A stretch of 17,350 nt of DNA from Clostridiaceae bacterium (GCA_012800135.1 JAAZJV010000278.1:1-17350); one strand, 5' to 3'. Numbered from the stretch's first letter, positions 1 through 7,581 are shown. Notes: generated from the sequence alone by a model not told the origin. Numbers and translations: made by a program.

Positions 1-669
1 AAGTTCCCCAAAACGCGTACCCGACACAACAGAGAGTGCATAAATGGAGACATGGTTCAGTGGAAGTGTATTTACCATGTTCAGCACCTCATCGATATCC
101 TTTATCGATTCATCCGGAAGGCCCGTAATAAAATCACAAGATATCGCGTCAAAACCGGCCTCATGAGCCGACAGCACCGCGTTGACCGTATCGTCCGCAG
201 TGTGTAAGCGACCAGCAAGACGAAGCGATGTGTCAGTGGCCGATTGCGCGCCTAAACTGATGCGCGTCACACCTGCCACACGAAGCGTTTTTGCGATGGG
301 AGTCGGCCGAAGTAATGACTCCGGATTGGCTTCGACGGTAATCTCACATTCCGGTGCCAACTGAAAGAGAGATCGGACTTCTCGAATGATATTCGCAACC
401 ATTGAAGGCGGTACGACGGTCGGTGTACCGCCTCCAAAATATAGTGTCTCAAGTGGCGCAATCTCGACTCCGTGAACGGCCGCTTCGTCGGCGATCCTTT
501 GAAGTTCCAACAGTACACCTTCATACCAATCCGTCACTAAAGCGCGATCTAGCTGCACCACCGAGTAAAAATCACAGTACGCGCACCGCGAAAGACAAAA
601 CGGCACGTGCACGTAAAGTGAACACACCGTTTTTCTTGAAGCATATGTCCTAATATTATGAGCGCTCAT
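1..669 (-). CDS. hemW: HemW-like radical SAM heme chaperone (3' part outside window)
   Basis: Only the first 223 codons are in the window; the frame is open to base 1. The protein has the radical SAM cluster motif of the coproporphyrinogen oxidase-like family: HVPFCLSRCAYCDF at residues 21-34, with C25, C29 and C32 as the expected [4Fe-4S] ligands and the following Phe typical of HemN/HemW. A glycine-rich SAM-binding stretch LYFGGGTPT lies at 76-84, then ITVEANPES (110-118), GVTRISLGAQS (133-143) and the C-terminal HVSIYALSV block (206-214). In this family HemW binds heme and passes it to apoproteins; it is often misnamed coproporphyrinogen III oxidase. The ATG at 669 is chosen because it is the first in-frame start before the Cys motif; its Shine-Dalgarno is poor and the ATG sits inside a 12-base palindrome (658-669). 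It lies 76 bases after the stomatin gene on the same strand, so it could be the last member of that operon or have its own promoter. No other heme gene is nearby. Confidence 0.9.
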   Translation of the reverse strand, partial: MSAHNIRTYASRKTVCSLYVHVPFCLSRCAYCDFYSVVQLDRALVTDWYEGVLLELQRIADEAAVHGVEIAPLETLYFGGGTPTVVPPSMVANIIREVRSLFQLAPECEITVEANPESLLRPTPIAKTLRVAGVTRISLGAQSATDTSLRLAGRLHTADDTVNAVLSAHEAGFDAISCDFITGLPDESIKDIDEVLNMVNTLPLNHVSIYALSVVSGTRFGEL

Positions 670-745
670 ATTTGACTTAGTATGAAGAAAGATAGGAAAA
701 CAGACTACGATACTTCTAGCGTCAGTTATCAGCTATCCTTTACCA

Positions 746-1720
746 TTACGAGCGTTTGCGCGCGCCGGCATCGCCTGTTGGCACGTCAGATGCCGAGTCG
801 CCTTTCATTATTTCGTTGAGTGAGACGGCAAGGCCGGCAAGTCCCTGCAATTTTGAGGGAATGATGATCTTCGTCGCGCGACCGTCGGCCACTTTAGTCA
901 TCGTCTCAAGGCTTTTCAGAGCGATCAGTCCTTCGTCAGCGCTGACATCCTTGATCATCTGAAGACCCTGTGCCGTCGCTTTCTGGATCGTCAGGATAGC
1001 TTCCGCCTGACCTTGCGATTCACGGATGGCTTGTTCCTTTTTAGCATCGGCACGAAGAATCGCCGCCTCTTTTTCACCTTCGGCTACACGGATGAGCGCT
1101 TCCTTCTCACCTTCAGAAATGAGGATCTTCTCACGCTTCTCGCGTTCGGCTTTCATTTGGCGCTCCATCGCCGATTGAATTTCGCGCGGAGGAAGAATGT
1201 TTTTAAGTTCGACTCGGTTGACCTTAATACCCCACGGATCGGTCGCTTCGTCGAGTTCTTGGCGCATACGCGAGTTGATGACATCGCGGGACGTCAGCGT
1301 TTCGTCAAGTTCCAAGTCGCCTATGATATTGCGAAGCGTGGTTGCCGACAGGTTTTCGATGCCGAGAATCGGGTCTTCAATACCATAACAATACAGCACC
1401 GGATCGACAATCTGGTAGAAAACAACCGTGTCAATCTGCATGGTTACGTTGTCGCGCGTGATAACAGGCTGCGGCGGAAAATCAGCGACGCGCTCTTTTA
1501 GCGAAATGCGTCGTTCAATTTTATCAATAAACGGTACTTTGACATGAAGACCGGTGTGCCACGTCGTCTTATACGTTCCAAGTCGCTCGATGACGAAAGC
1601 ATTCGCTTGCGGTACCACGCGGATATTGCGAATGAGAAGGATCAGCAGAAGAAGAACGATTATGGGGATAATAATCCATTCCACAGACCATGACAGAGCT
1701 ATTACAACAAACGGACTCAT
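746..1720 (-). CDS. Stomatin/prohibitin-type SPFH domain membrane protein (QmcA/YbbK-like)
   Basis: 324 residues. A short N-terminal segment is followed by one strong transmembrane helix (about residues 15-32), then VVPQANAFVIERLGTY, the start of the SPFH/Band 7 domain, with the stomatin signature blocks VADFPPQPVITRDNV and LELDETLTSRD. After residue 190 comes a long charged Glu/Lys/Ala-rich helix (ISEGEKEALIRVAEGEKEA and onward), the coiled coil by which these proteins form oligomers. Family members are membrane scaffolds that organise microdomains and are often partnered by NfeD, which is the upstream gene here. The start at 1720 is preferred over an in-frame ATG 13 codons upstream because AAGGAG lies six bases before it and the protein then begins directly ahead of the membrane helix. 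Substrate or client is unknown. The stop TAA is at 746-748. Confidence 0.92.
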   Translation of the reverse strand: MSPFVVIALSWSVEWIIIPIIVLLLLILLIRNIRVVPQANAFVIERLGTYKTTWHTGLHVKVPFIDKIERRISLKERVADFPPQPVITRDNVTMQIDTVVFYQIVDPVLYCYGIEDPILGIENLSATTLRNIIGDLELDETLTSRDVINSRMRQELDEATDPWGIKVNRVELKNILPPREIQSAMERQMKAEREKREKILISEGEKEALIRVAEGEKEAAILRADAKKEQAIRESQGQAEAILTIQKATAQGLQMIKDVSADEGLIALKSLETMTKVADGRATKIIIPSKLQGLAGLAVSLNEIMKGDSASDVPTGDAGARKRS

Positions 1721-1870
1721 AAACGACTCCTTTTCTTTTTGTAGCGCCTTAGCGCTCATCAGACTTCGTTTCTATTTATGTGTTAAGTGTGCTAAGCGTT
1801 GCTTCGCGACATCAAATGCACCATGTAACATCTTCTCACCGAATCGTTTTTTACTCAGAACGTCAATCCG

Positions 1871-2401
1871 TTACACATTCGAATCGGACGTCTCGAACTC
1901 TTCCGATGAGTTTTCCTCGCTGAAAGGTATCACGACAGCTTTGACACCGCGGATCGAAACCACCCTCACCAGTTCATCTTTCTCAATGCGATAATCTAAA
2001 TCTGTTCGCGCGCTCCACGACTGACCTTTGACTCTAATGAGACCGGTATCCTCGACTGGACAAATGGCTTCAAGCACAATGCCAATCTCTCCAATAATGC
2101 GATCGGCATTTGTCGGTGTGGTGCGTATCTTTTGAATTTTCGGTCGGATTAATAGCGTAAAGATCAAAAATCCCACAGCAGAACAGAAGACAAACAACAC
2201 AAATTGCAAAGGAAGCGAGACTCCCAACAATGCAGCGATCAAGGTGATCAACGCCGCCAGAGCAAACCAGATGGAAACAAGATTCAACGTTGAGATTTCA
2301 AGGATCACCATCGCCACGAGCACAATGCCCCAAAAGACCGGCCACGAAAACCACGTCATGGCAACTACTACTCCTAGCGATAAACAGATATCGAAAAACA
2401 T
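1871..2401 (-). CDS. NfeD-family membrane protein (short form with OB-fold tail)
   Basis: 176 residues. The N-terminal part has three to four hydrophobic helices (roughly residues 5-80) with the NfeD pattern of a Trp-rich first turn, a conserved LEI..L.LVSIWFALAAL helix and a LLIRP junction. The C-terminal soluble part (about 95-165) has the OB-fold pattern of NfeD: GEIGIVLEAI, TGLIRVKGQSWSAR, then VRVVSIRGVKAVV. The protease domain found in long NfeD proteins is absent, so this is the truncated membrane form that binds a stomatin partner. The gene for that partner follows after 150 bases, which supports a functional pair. The ATG at 2401 is preceded by GAGGAGG about nine bases upstream. The last dozen residues are Glu/Ser rich and unlike the domain. 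Confidence 0.9.
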   Translation of the reverse strand: MFFDICLSLGVVVAMTWFSWPVFWGIVLVAMVILEISTLNLVSIWFALAALITLIAALLGVSLPLQFVLFVFCSAVGFLIFTLLIRPKIQKIRTTPTNADRIIGEIGIVLEAICPVEDTGLIRVKGQSWSARTDLDYRIEKDELVRVVSIRGVKAVVIPFSEENSSEEFETSDSNV

Positions 2402-2496
2402 CCCGTTTACCTCCTCTATCTTGATTTCAGTTCAAGACTCGCACGAGCCGGCACTTAAACGTTAAAAAGTTTGCCCATGCGTCATCGCGTGTATCT

Positions 2497-3780
2497 TTAG
2501 GATATGAATTCATAATCTGCCGGTCCTTTTCGTGCGACATGCGCTAATACGAATGCCGTATTGTTCACGCGCTGTGTTAAACGGTCAATCGGCTTTTTTT
2601 TCGGCTTAGTCGTAGCCGGATCGGCTGTGCCGTCTGCCTGCGTCTCCTTTGCCGTATTGATTTGAGGAATTTGCTGATATTCTTTTAGTTTATCGAGCTC
2701 TTCAAATAGAGCATCGAGCTCTTTCATATTATCCCAGTTTGTTCCTGAAAGGCGTCCGTTCGTATTCTGAAACATCTGGTTAATGCTCTCAAGTCCAATC
2801 TCATCGAGAGATTCGATGTTGTAATCGCCGGATTCAATAAACACAACGGGAATACCAGCATTGTCAAACGGCGTGTGATCTGATCGTTTCGTCGTCCACT
2901 CGCGAAAAACCGCCGTTTGCCCGTTAGCAAGCTGAACTTGAAACGATGCCTGATTCGTGTAGACAGCGTATTCATTGCGGGTGTAAAGGAGATTTTCAAA
3001 GAAAACATCCGTTACTTGATAGAGTTTACGACGCTTTGAGTAGTCTTTGAATTCACCGCCTACGACTGAGTTCTGCCCGGCGTGAGCGTAAACCTTGTCG
3101 CCGGCGTACACAGGACCGATGTTCATCATGCATTCGAGACGCTGCCGGTCTTCTTTAGACATTGATTTAAGATAATGGGATGCCCCGGCATAATTAGCTG
3201 TTCCCGCGCCGAAAAAGACAAACGTCACGTCATATCCCGGTGTCATCTCGCGCATTACGCGAGCAGCCGTGAGTACAGAAGCGACACCGCTGGCATTGTC
3301 GTGAATACCGTCAGCTTTGATTGGGATCGGCTTCCCTTCCGTATCGAGCTTATCTTCAATCCAAGGGGTGTCATAGTGCGCTCCGATAACCATAAGGCGA
3401 TCACGGATTGTATCAGGAGCGTCGGCATGTTTAGCTGCGGACTTAGATCGCTTAAAGCCAACACCTTTCAGGCGAACGATAATATTGGAAGAAGTGCGCT
3501 CGACTCCCGTTTCATCCTTGACTGAAAAAAACTGTTGTTCCGGTTCATAACCTTCCGTTTTAAGCTGCTCAATGATCAACTGCGCTGCTTTCTTTTCCTG
3601 ATTAGAGAAAGGTACGCGCCGTGGACATTCCGCCGCAAGTTTCCGCGCAAAGGTGGCGCCGTCTTGGCCATAATCGGCAAGCGGTTCAGGCTCTGTATCG
3701 TGTGAAGCACAGGACGACAAAGTCAGCATAAAGAAGATCGTTAAAAGAAACGCCAGTAAACGCAATCCTAAGCGCTTCAT
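2497..3780 (-). CDS. M28-like peptidase-fold lipoprotein with degraded metal site (probable pseudoenzyme)
   Basis: 427 residues from the ATG at 3780, preceded by a GGCGGA-type ribosome site. Residues 1-24 form a lipoprotein signal: basic start, hydrophobic core and lipobox LSSC with C24 as lipidated Cys, so it should be tethered outside the cytoplasmic membrane. Residues 40-335 match the M28 Zn-aminopeptidase fold. Three expected metal ligands are visible: H135 in GAHYDT, D161 in HDNASG and H302 in SDHTPF. The Glu-Glu pair normally found after the FFGA strand (general base plus ligand) is replaced by G193-T194, and the Asp of the usual NLDM motif is G222 (NIGPVYAGD). Hydrolysis by the classical mechanism is therefore unlikely. 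A Lys/Thr/Pro-rich linker (about 376-398) precedes the C-terminus. The open frame extends upstream to 4020, but that stretch overlaps the divergent gene and precedes the signal peptide, so it was not used. It heads the minus-strand group with NfeD and stomatin. Confidence 0.88.
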   Translation of the reverse strand: MKRLGLRLLAFLLTIFFMLTLSSCASHDTEPEPLADYGQDGATFARKLAAECPRRVPFSNQEKKAAQLIIEQLKTEGYEPEQQFFSVKDETGVERTSSNIIVRLKGVGFKRSKSAAKHADAPDTIRDRLMVIGAHYDTPWIEDKLDTEGKPIPIKADGIHDNASGVASVLTAARVMREMTPGYDVTFVFFGAGTANYAGASHYLKSMSKEDRQRLECMMNIGPVYAGDKVYAHAGQNSVVGGEFKDYSKRRKLYQVTDVFFENLLYTRNEYAVYTNQASFQVQLANGQTAVFREWTTKRSDHTPFDNAGIPVVFIESGDYNIESLDEIGLESINQMFQNTNGRLSGTNWDNMKELDALFEELDKLKEYQQIPQINTAKETQADGTADPATTKPKKKPIDRLTQRVNNTAFVLAHVARKGPADYEFIS

Positions 3781-3867
3781 TCTTTTTCCGCCATGCGCAC
3801 AGCGCTTATCAATGCTTTCTGTCACCATAAAGATTTGCTCCGTCATACTTTCCGTTCTCATGATACT

Positions 3868-3889
3868 ATACCGATTTTGAAAATGGTAT
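3868..3889. repeat. Inverted repeat overlapping the promoter of the S11-like gene
   Basis: The arms ATACCgATTTT and AAAATGGTAT are reverse complements apart from one extra G, with a single G at the centre. The right arm runs into the -10 element for the rightward gene. The position suggests an operator, but a hairpin cannot be excluded. Confidence 0.5.
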
Positions 3890-3892
3890 GAT
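3884..3892 (+). promoter_or_regulatory. Extended -10 promoter element TGGTATGAT
   Basis: TG, one base, then TATGAT, which matches the extended -10 pattern. The hexamer ends six bases before the ATG at 3899, so transcription would start at or next to the start codon. There is no Shine-Dalgarno in between, so the mRNA may be leaderless. I see no good -35, which extended -10 promoters tolerate. Confidence 0.4.
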
Positions 3893-3898
3893 TTACCC

Positions 3899-5491
3899 AT
3901 GAGCATCTTAAACAAAAAAAGAAAGAGAAAGAATGCTTTGAACGTTTTATGGCGTGCAAGCAAAAAACAATATGCCGTATGTGCCGCGTCGGCGCTCGCT
4001 GTCGCGCTTCTATTCAGCATGCTTCTTTGCGCATGGCCGGTATTCGCGGCAAATCAAGATGAATTAGAACAAGCACCGATGAGCGAAGGATTTAAGCCTT
4101 CAACGGCTATGTCAGCCGTCTTAGTCAAAGAGAGGCTCCATGACATCGAACTTTTCAATCGCCAAAGCGATACGGAGCTCGAAATTCCCGGCATCACGCA
4201 CCTTATGATCCTCTACATCGCCACTCAGCGGCTCCCTGCTGACACGATGATCACCATCAGCAAAGAAATCGCTGTACAAAGTCGTGAAGAGAAAAATTTC
4301 AACAACATCGCTTTCCAGGAGGGCGACCTTCTCTCACTTCGCTTTTTACTCCTTCACATGCTCTTCAATCATTCTGATGCAGCAGCCCTCGCCATCGTCT
4401 CCAATATGTCTCCGTCGAGACAGGCGTTTCTTGTTGAAATGCAAGAGACGGCTCAACTTCTCGGCATGAGCGAGACGACGTTCTTCGCGATCGAGACGAC
4501 GGGTAGTGATGCTAACAAAGGGCCGTTTGACACGATCGATCCTTCGGACACCAAAAATGAAGAAAGCTCCTCAAAACAAGATTTGAACATTAACCCACCC
4601 TCTAAAAAGACTGAAGATGAAGATCCGGCAACATCGGAAGATCAGGACAAAAATGTGAGAACGGTGCTCACCACACTGAAGGACACGGCAAAACTCGTCT
4701 TCGCCGTGCGCGGCCTTCCCCGAGCAGCCGCCATCTTCAAAGAAACAAATCCGCTAATCACATTCACAAGCGGCGATCAAGAGCACATCACGTCGTTTCG
4801 ATCTCCTGAAAGCAGCTTGATCACGCTTTCTGACGGCAAGATTGAAGCGGCCGCTTTTTTTCCATCAAGTAACGCCTACTCGCTGTCGATCAACTACGGA
4901 AAGACAGCAGGAGGCATTCCGTTGCTGATGATTGCTGCTAACACCACATCATCTAAAGAAGATCGCGCCATACTAAATCTCTATGGAGAAATTGACGATT
5001 TTTACAAGATAACAACACTCGCGCGCAAAGGTGAACCGTACTCGGGCACAACAGAAAAGGCTGAAAATGGTGAGTATTTCAATCTCGTCTTTCTTGAAAA
5101 TGTCTCTTATGTGCATCCGAAAAATGACACCTACCTCGAACCGACGCTTGACTACATTGGCAACGCCCCCTTCCCTCTCCCCGTCACGCGCGATGAAACG
5201 ACGGGCCAGGTGACGTTTACGATGTTAAATGGTGTGCGTATTCAAGCCCCCGTAGGTCCTGACCGCGACATTCTTCCCAAAGAAAGCACACTCAATCGAT
5301 TCATCAGCCAAATTCAACAAAATCCCAATCTCGCGTCCGTCATTTTCGCGACGGGTATTCTGCTCTCCATCATGCTGGCCATCTACGTTCTAAGGCAACT
5401 TGTCGCCATCTTCCACTGGAGTCGACTTAATCGTCTCGAAAAGATCGCGGAATCAGCTCATGATCTGATATCCGCAAATAACAAAAAATAA
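3899..5491 (+). CDS. Membrane-anchored S11 (D-Ala-D-Ala carboxypeptidase-like) protein without catalytic motifs
   Basis: 530 residues. A very basic N-terminus and a hydrophobic segment (about 26-48) ending in VFA-A at 50/51 form a signal peptide; a second membrane helix lies at about 478-503 with a basic tail, so the body is probably outside the cell and anchored at its C-terminus. Residues 66-205 follow the PBP5/DacA pattern: AMSAVLV, PG-ITHLM where PASLTK-IM is expected, ITISKEIA, EGDLLSLRFLLLHML, SDAAALAIV and AQLLGMSETTF. However, the SxxK nucleophile motif is lost (P97-G98-I99-T100-H101), SxN reads N157-H158-S159, and the KTG strand reads GKIE at 313-316. An acidic, Ser/Lys-rich low-complexity insert (about 208-252) interrupts the fold. 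Residues about 370-465 resemble the beta-rich C-terminal domain of these enzymes. The start is uncertain: ATG 3899 lacks a Shine-Dalgarno; a TTG at codon 14 is an alternative. Confidence 0.8.
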   Translation: MSILNKKRKRKNALNVLWRASKKQYAVCAASALAVALLFSMLLCAWPVFAANQDELEQAPMSEGFKPSTAMSAVLVKERLHDIELFNRQSDTELEIPGITHLMILYIATQRLPADTMITISKEIAVQSREEKNFNNIAFQEGDLLSLRFLLLHMLFNHSDAAALAIVSNMSPSRQAFLVEMQETAQLLGMSETTFFAIETTGSDANKGPFDTIDPSDTKNEESSSKQDLNINPPSKKTEDEDPATSEDQDKNVRTVLTTLKDTAKLVFAVRGLPRAAAIFKETNPLITFTSGDQEHITSFRSPESSLITLSDGKIEAAAFFPSSNAYSLSINYGKTAGGIPLLMIAANTTSSKEDRAILNLYGEIDDFYKITTLARKGEPYSGTTEKAENGEYFNLVFLENVSYVHPKNDTYLEPTLDYIGNAPFPLPVTRDETTGQVTFTMLNGVRIQAPVGPDRDILPKESTLNRFISQIQQNPNLASVIFATGILLSIMLAIYVLRQLVAIFHWSRLNRLEKIAESAHDLISANNKK

Positions 5492-5514
5492 GCGCGCATT
5501 ATCTCGTTATTTTT
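5484..5514 (+). terminator. Possible weak terminator after the S11-like gene
   Basis: AAAAATAA at 5484-5491, which includes the stop codon, pairs with TTATTTTT at 5507-5514 across a 15-base loop that contains GCGCGC. The stem is only A:U pairs but ends in a T-run, so this is a weak candidate. Confidence 0.3.
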
Positions 5515-5584
5515 CTTTAACGTTGTTCTCCGGCATCGACTTATCAATTTAAGGTTGTTTTGAATTCTTAAAGACTTTTTCGGC

Positions 5585-5608
5585 AAAAAAAATCGATCAC
5601 AACGTGAT
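5585..5608 (-). terminator. Candidate intrinsic terminator of the DUF5685/J-domain operon
   Basis: Read on the minus strand: a five-bp stem ATCAC-gtt-GTGAT, then three bases and a run of eight T. The stem is short, but it has a long T-tract 24 bases after the membrane protein gene's stop codon, as expected for an operon end. Confidence 0.45.
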
Positions 5609-5631
5609 TAATTTCATTCCGCTGAACGGCA

Positions 5632-6186
5632 TCAATCGCGGCGTCTAATATACGGCAATATACGACGAACGAATAAACGCTCAAAAAGATTGAATACGTA
5701 AAAATAGATTATGATTAAAACTTGAAAAAAGAGCACGACCATAGTAATAAAAATAGTACTTGGTTCGTCCCCCCACGGCAATCGTTTGAACAAACGATCC
5801 GCTCCGAAAAGAAAAATAAAACCGATCAAAATAGCGGTCATCACTGCGTGAACGATGACACGGAGCGAAGTCAAAGGAACGCGATTTCGCAACAGCAAGA
5901 TTAGCAACGGCAATAACCCCACACCTGCGAAATAAAGAAGACTTCTCAACAGACCGGGCCAGATCAACGCCAGAACACCCGTTGCCAAATACACCAAAAA
6001 GCTTCCTCTCTCACCGAGAATGTGGAATGTCGCTACCATCACTAATGATGAAAGAAGATAGGAAAAAAGACTACCCATTAGTGGAAAAACATCGGGCAAA
6101 ATAAGAAAAATCCACGTCAGTGCGACGAGTATGCCGCCATACGTGAGCGACGACGCCGTCGATCGCCGATTCTCATGATCGTTCAT
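5632..6186 (-). CDS. Small polytopic membrane protein of unknown function
   Basis: 184 residues from the ATG at 6186. After a short charged N-terminus (MNDHENRRS) there are about five hydrophobic helices: roughly residues 18-33, 36-56, 63-95 (probably two), 108-128 and 143-167, ending in a basic tail (RRILPYIRRRD) that is likely cytoplasmic. I do not recognise a family. It is the last gene of a compact unit with a DUF5685 protein and a J-domain protein, so it may be the membrane partner of that chaperone pair; this is inference. The start is uncertain: no candidate has a clear Shine-Dalgarno. An ATG at 6228 overlaps the J-domain gene by 34 bases, and a TTG at 6198 overlaps its TGA stop; both fit translational coupling. 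Confidence 0.7.
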   Translation of the reverse strand: MNDHENRRSTASSLTYGGILVALTWIFLILPDVFPLMGSLFSYLLSSLVMVATFHILGERGSFLVYLATGVLALIWPGLLRSLLYFAGVGLLPLLILLLRNRVPLTSLRVIVHAVMTAILIGFIFLFGADRLFKRLPWGDEPSTIFITMVVLFFQVLIIIYFYVFNLFERLFVRRILPYIRRRD

Positions 6187-6194
6187 ATCGGGCG

Positions 6195-6584
6195 TCAACA
6201 GCAAATACACAAATCGCCGCCCATGCATTCACAGCATGAATCGGCGCAACAAAGACACGTCATTGTCTGACAACAGTTGTCGTCGGAACGACTTTGATAA
6301 TAAGGAGATTGATTCTGCCAATGTGTATGCGTCTGCTGCGGTGATCCCTGTCCCGCACCCCAAGAGGTACCCCACGGCTGTTCATGGTGTTGCTGATTGC
6401 CGCGCGTAATTTCATCATATGCCGCATTGATTTCACGCATTTTCTGCTCGGCAAGCTCCTTGGCGCGCTCATCCTGAAATTGGTCCGGATGGTATTTTCG
6501 CACAAGTTCGCGGTACGCATCGCGCACCTCTTCTTTAGACGCATTAGGCGAAACGCCCAGCACTGTATAAGGATTGCGGCTCAT
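6195..6584 (-). CDS. J-domain protein with cysteine-rich C-terminal tail
   Basis: 129 residues. Residues 4-62 are a J domain: NPYTVLGVSPNASKEEVRDA, then the HPD tripeptide at 32-34 that stimulates DnaK ATPase, then the third helix AKELAEQKMREINAAYDEI. A Gln/His/Gly-rich linker (63-100) follows. The last 26 residues contain eleven cysteines (104, 105, 110, 112, 113, 117, 118, 120, 126, 128, 129), including the block CADSCCECMGGD. The G/F-rich region, CxxCxGxG zinc repeats and client-binding domains of true DnaJ are missing, so this is a specialised co-chaperone. The tail may bind metal or attach to a client or membrane. ATG 6584 is chosen because GGGAGG lies six bases upstream; that site sits in the 14-base gap after the DUF5685 stop. 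It is tightly linked to the genes on both sides. Confidence 0.9.
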   Translation of the reverse strand: MSRNPYTVLGVSPNASKEEVRDAYRELVRKYHPDQFQDERAKELAEQKMREINAAYDEITRGNQQHHEQPWGTSWGAGQGSPQQTHTHWQNQSPYYQSRSDDNCCQTMTCLCCADSCCECMGGDLCICC

Positions 6585-6598
6585 CGGTATCCTCCCGC

Positions 6599-7540
6599 TC
6601 AAATTCGAGGCAATTTCTCGCCTGCGAGCACACGATCCCTCGTTCTCGGAAGGCCGTGCACGACAATATTATACACAAGCGCGCCCATTCTGGGATAAGA
6701 AAGAAGAGCAAAACCGCGATCGATTGCTTCCTCGGCCTGAGAAAGAAGAGTCAACGCCTCACTTTTCGCCTCTTCTGTAGATAATTGAAGAAAAGGATTC
6801 CAATTCTTCTTCTTTCGATCCTTTTCCAAGTCATCAATGGCATCGATGAGGTACACCCATTGACCGAGCGCGCGCATCGCCTCGCCGATCATGTAGCGAT
6901 AAAAAGAGGTTTCCTTCCCGTCTGTATCATCCGGAGAAAAAGGCTGTGCTTCTTCCTGATCAGAAGGCATTTTGCACCCGTTTTCGGATGAGCGATTCTG
7001 CCACAGTTTAGCCACTACATCAAAGCCTATCGACGTCAATTCAGATATCAGACGGCCAAATACCGATGCGGCTTCAAATGAGGGCTCGCCTTTTTCCAAC
7101 TCTGATAGCGCCTCAAGTGATTCACTAATCGAACACGCTGCTTCCGGTTGAAATCGCTTCGCTTTTTTCCCCGCTCGAAGGAAAAGAAGCGTTTCTGCCG
7201 TGCCGCGAATCGGCTGATCATCGAGTGCATTGTCGCGCGCCGACGCGTAAGCGAGCAGGCAAGATAAGTCAGCAACATAATCAAGGATCGTATTGTCGAC
7301 CATAATGGGCTTTTTTTTGATAGGATTCAGGATGCATCCTTCCTCTCGAATACGGGGATCTTCAGGAGCAAAAGCCATCAACACAATAGCTAGGAACGTC
7401 ATATCAAATGTCACTGCCGCGCGTGAAATTTGTCCGTATCGACGGCCAAGCGCTTTACAAAGCCCGCAGTATACGGACTTGTAAAGCGCGAAATCGCGCA
7501 TCAGCAGGATAGGTTTTTCAGGACGTACGTAACCAAACAC
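6599..7540 (-). CDS. DUF5685 family protein
   Basis: 313 residues, mostly helical. The N-terminus MFGYVRPEKP followed by YCGLCKALGRRYG (C25, C28) and FDMTFLAIVL (D46) is the signature I associate with DUF5685; C69 may complete a metal site. Two Asp-rich patches stand out: RDNALDD at 102-108 and DAIDDLEKD at 243-251, the latter followed by KKNWNPF. The spacing of acidic patches on long helices recalls trans-isoprenyl synthase folds, but I cannot show homology. A poorly conserved, acidic insert lies at about 182-210. Translation starts with GTG at 7540, supported by AAAGGAG ten bases upstream. The gene is first in a three-gene unit with the J-domain protein (14-base gap) and is divergent from gltX. 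Biochemical function is unknown. Confidence 0.85.
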   Translation of the reverse strand: MFGYVRPEKPILLMRDFALYKSVYCGLCKALGRRYGQISRAAVTFDMTFLAIVLMAFAPEDPRIREEGCILNPIKKKPIMVDNTILDYVADLSCLLAYASARDNALDDQPIRGTAETLLFLRAGKKAKRFQPEAACSISESLEALSELEKGEPSFEAASVFGRLISELTSIGFDVVAKLWQNRSSENGCKMPSDQEEAQPFSPDDTDGKETSFYRYMIGEAMRALGQWVYLIDAIDDLEKDRKKKNWNPFLQLSTEEAKSEALTLLSQAEEAIDRGFALLSYPRMGALVYNIVVHGLPRTRDRVLAGEKLPRI

Positions 7541-7581
7541 GTTGAGAACGCTCCTTTGGCAATATTATTCTTAGAAAGTTT

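Larger units (their letters stand above)
3780..3899. promoter_or_regulatory. Shared divergent intergenic region between two envelope pseudoenzyme genes
   Basis: This 118-base gap must hold the promoters for both the M28-like lipoprotein (leftward) and the S11-like protein (rightward). On the plus strand it holds an extended -10 element and a near-perfect inverted repeat, listed separately. I see no convincing -35/-10 pair for the leftward gene. Confidence 0.6.

Noticed and set aside
1013..1501. 162-codon plus-strand open frame
   Set aside because: It is a shadow of the stomatin coding strand, rich in Arg and Phe without a recognisable domain.
3781..4020. N-terminal extension of the M28-like frame up to 4020
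   Set aside because: It would overlap the divergent gene and place 80 residues before a clear lipoprotein signal peptide.
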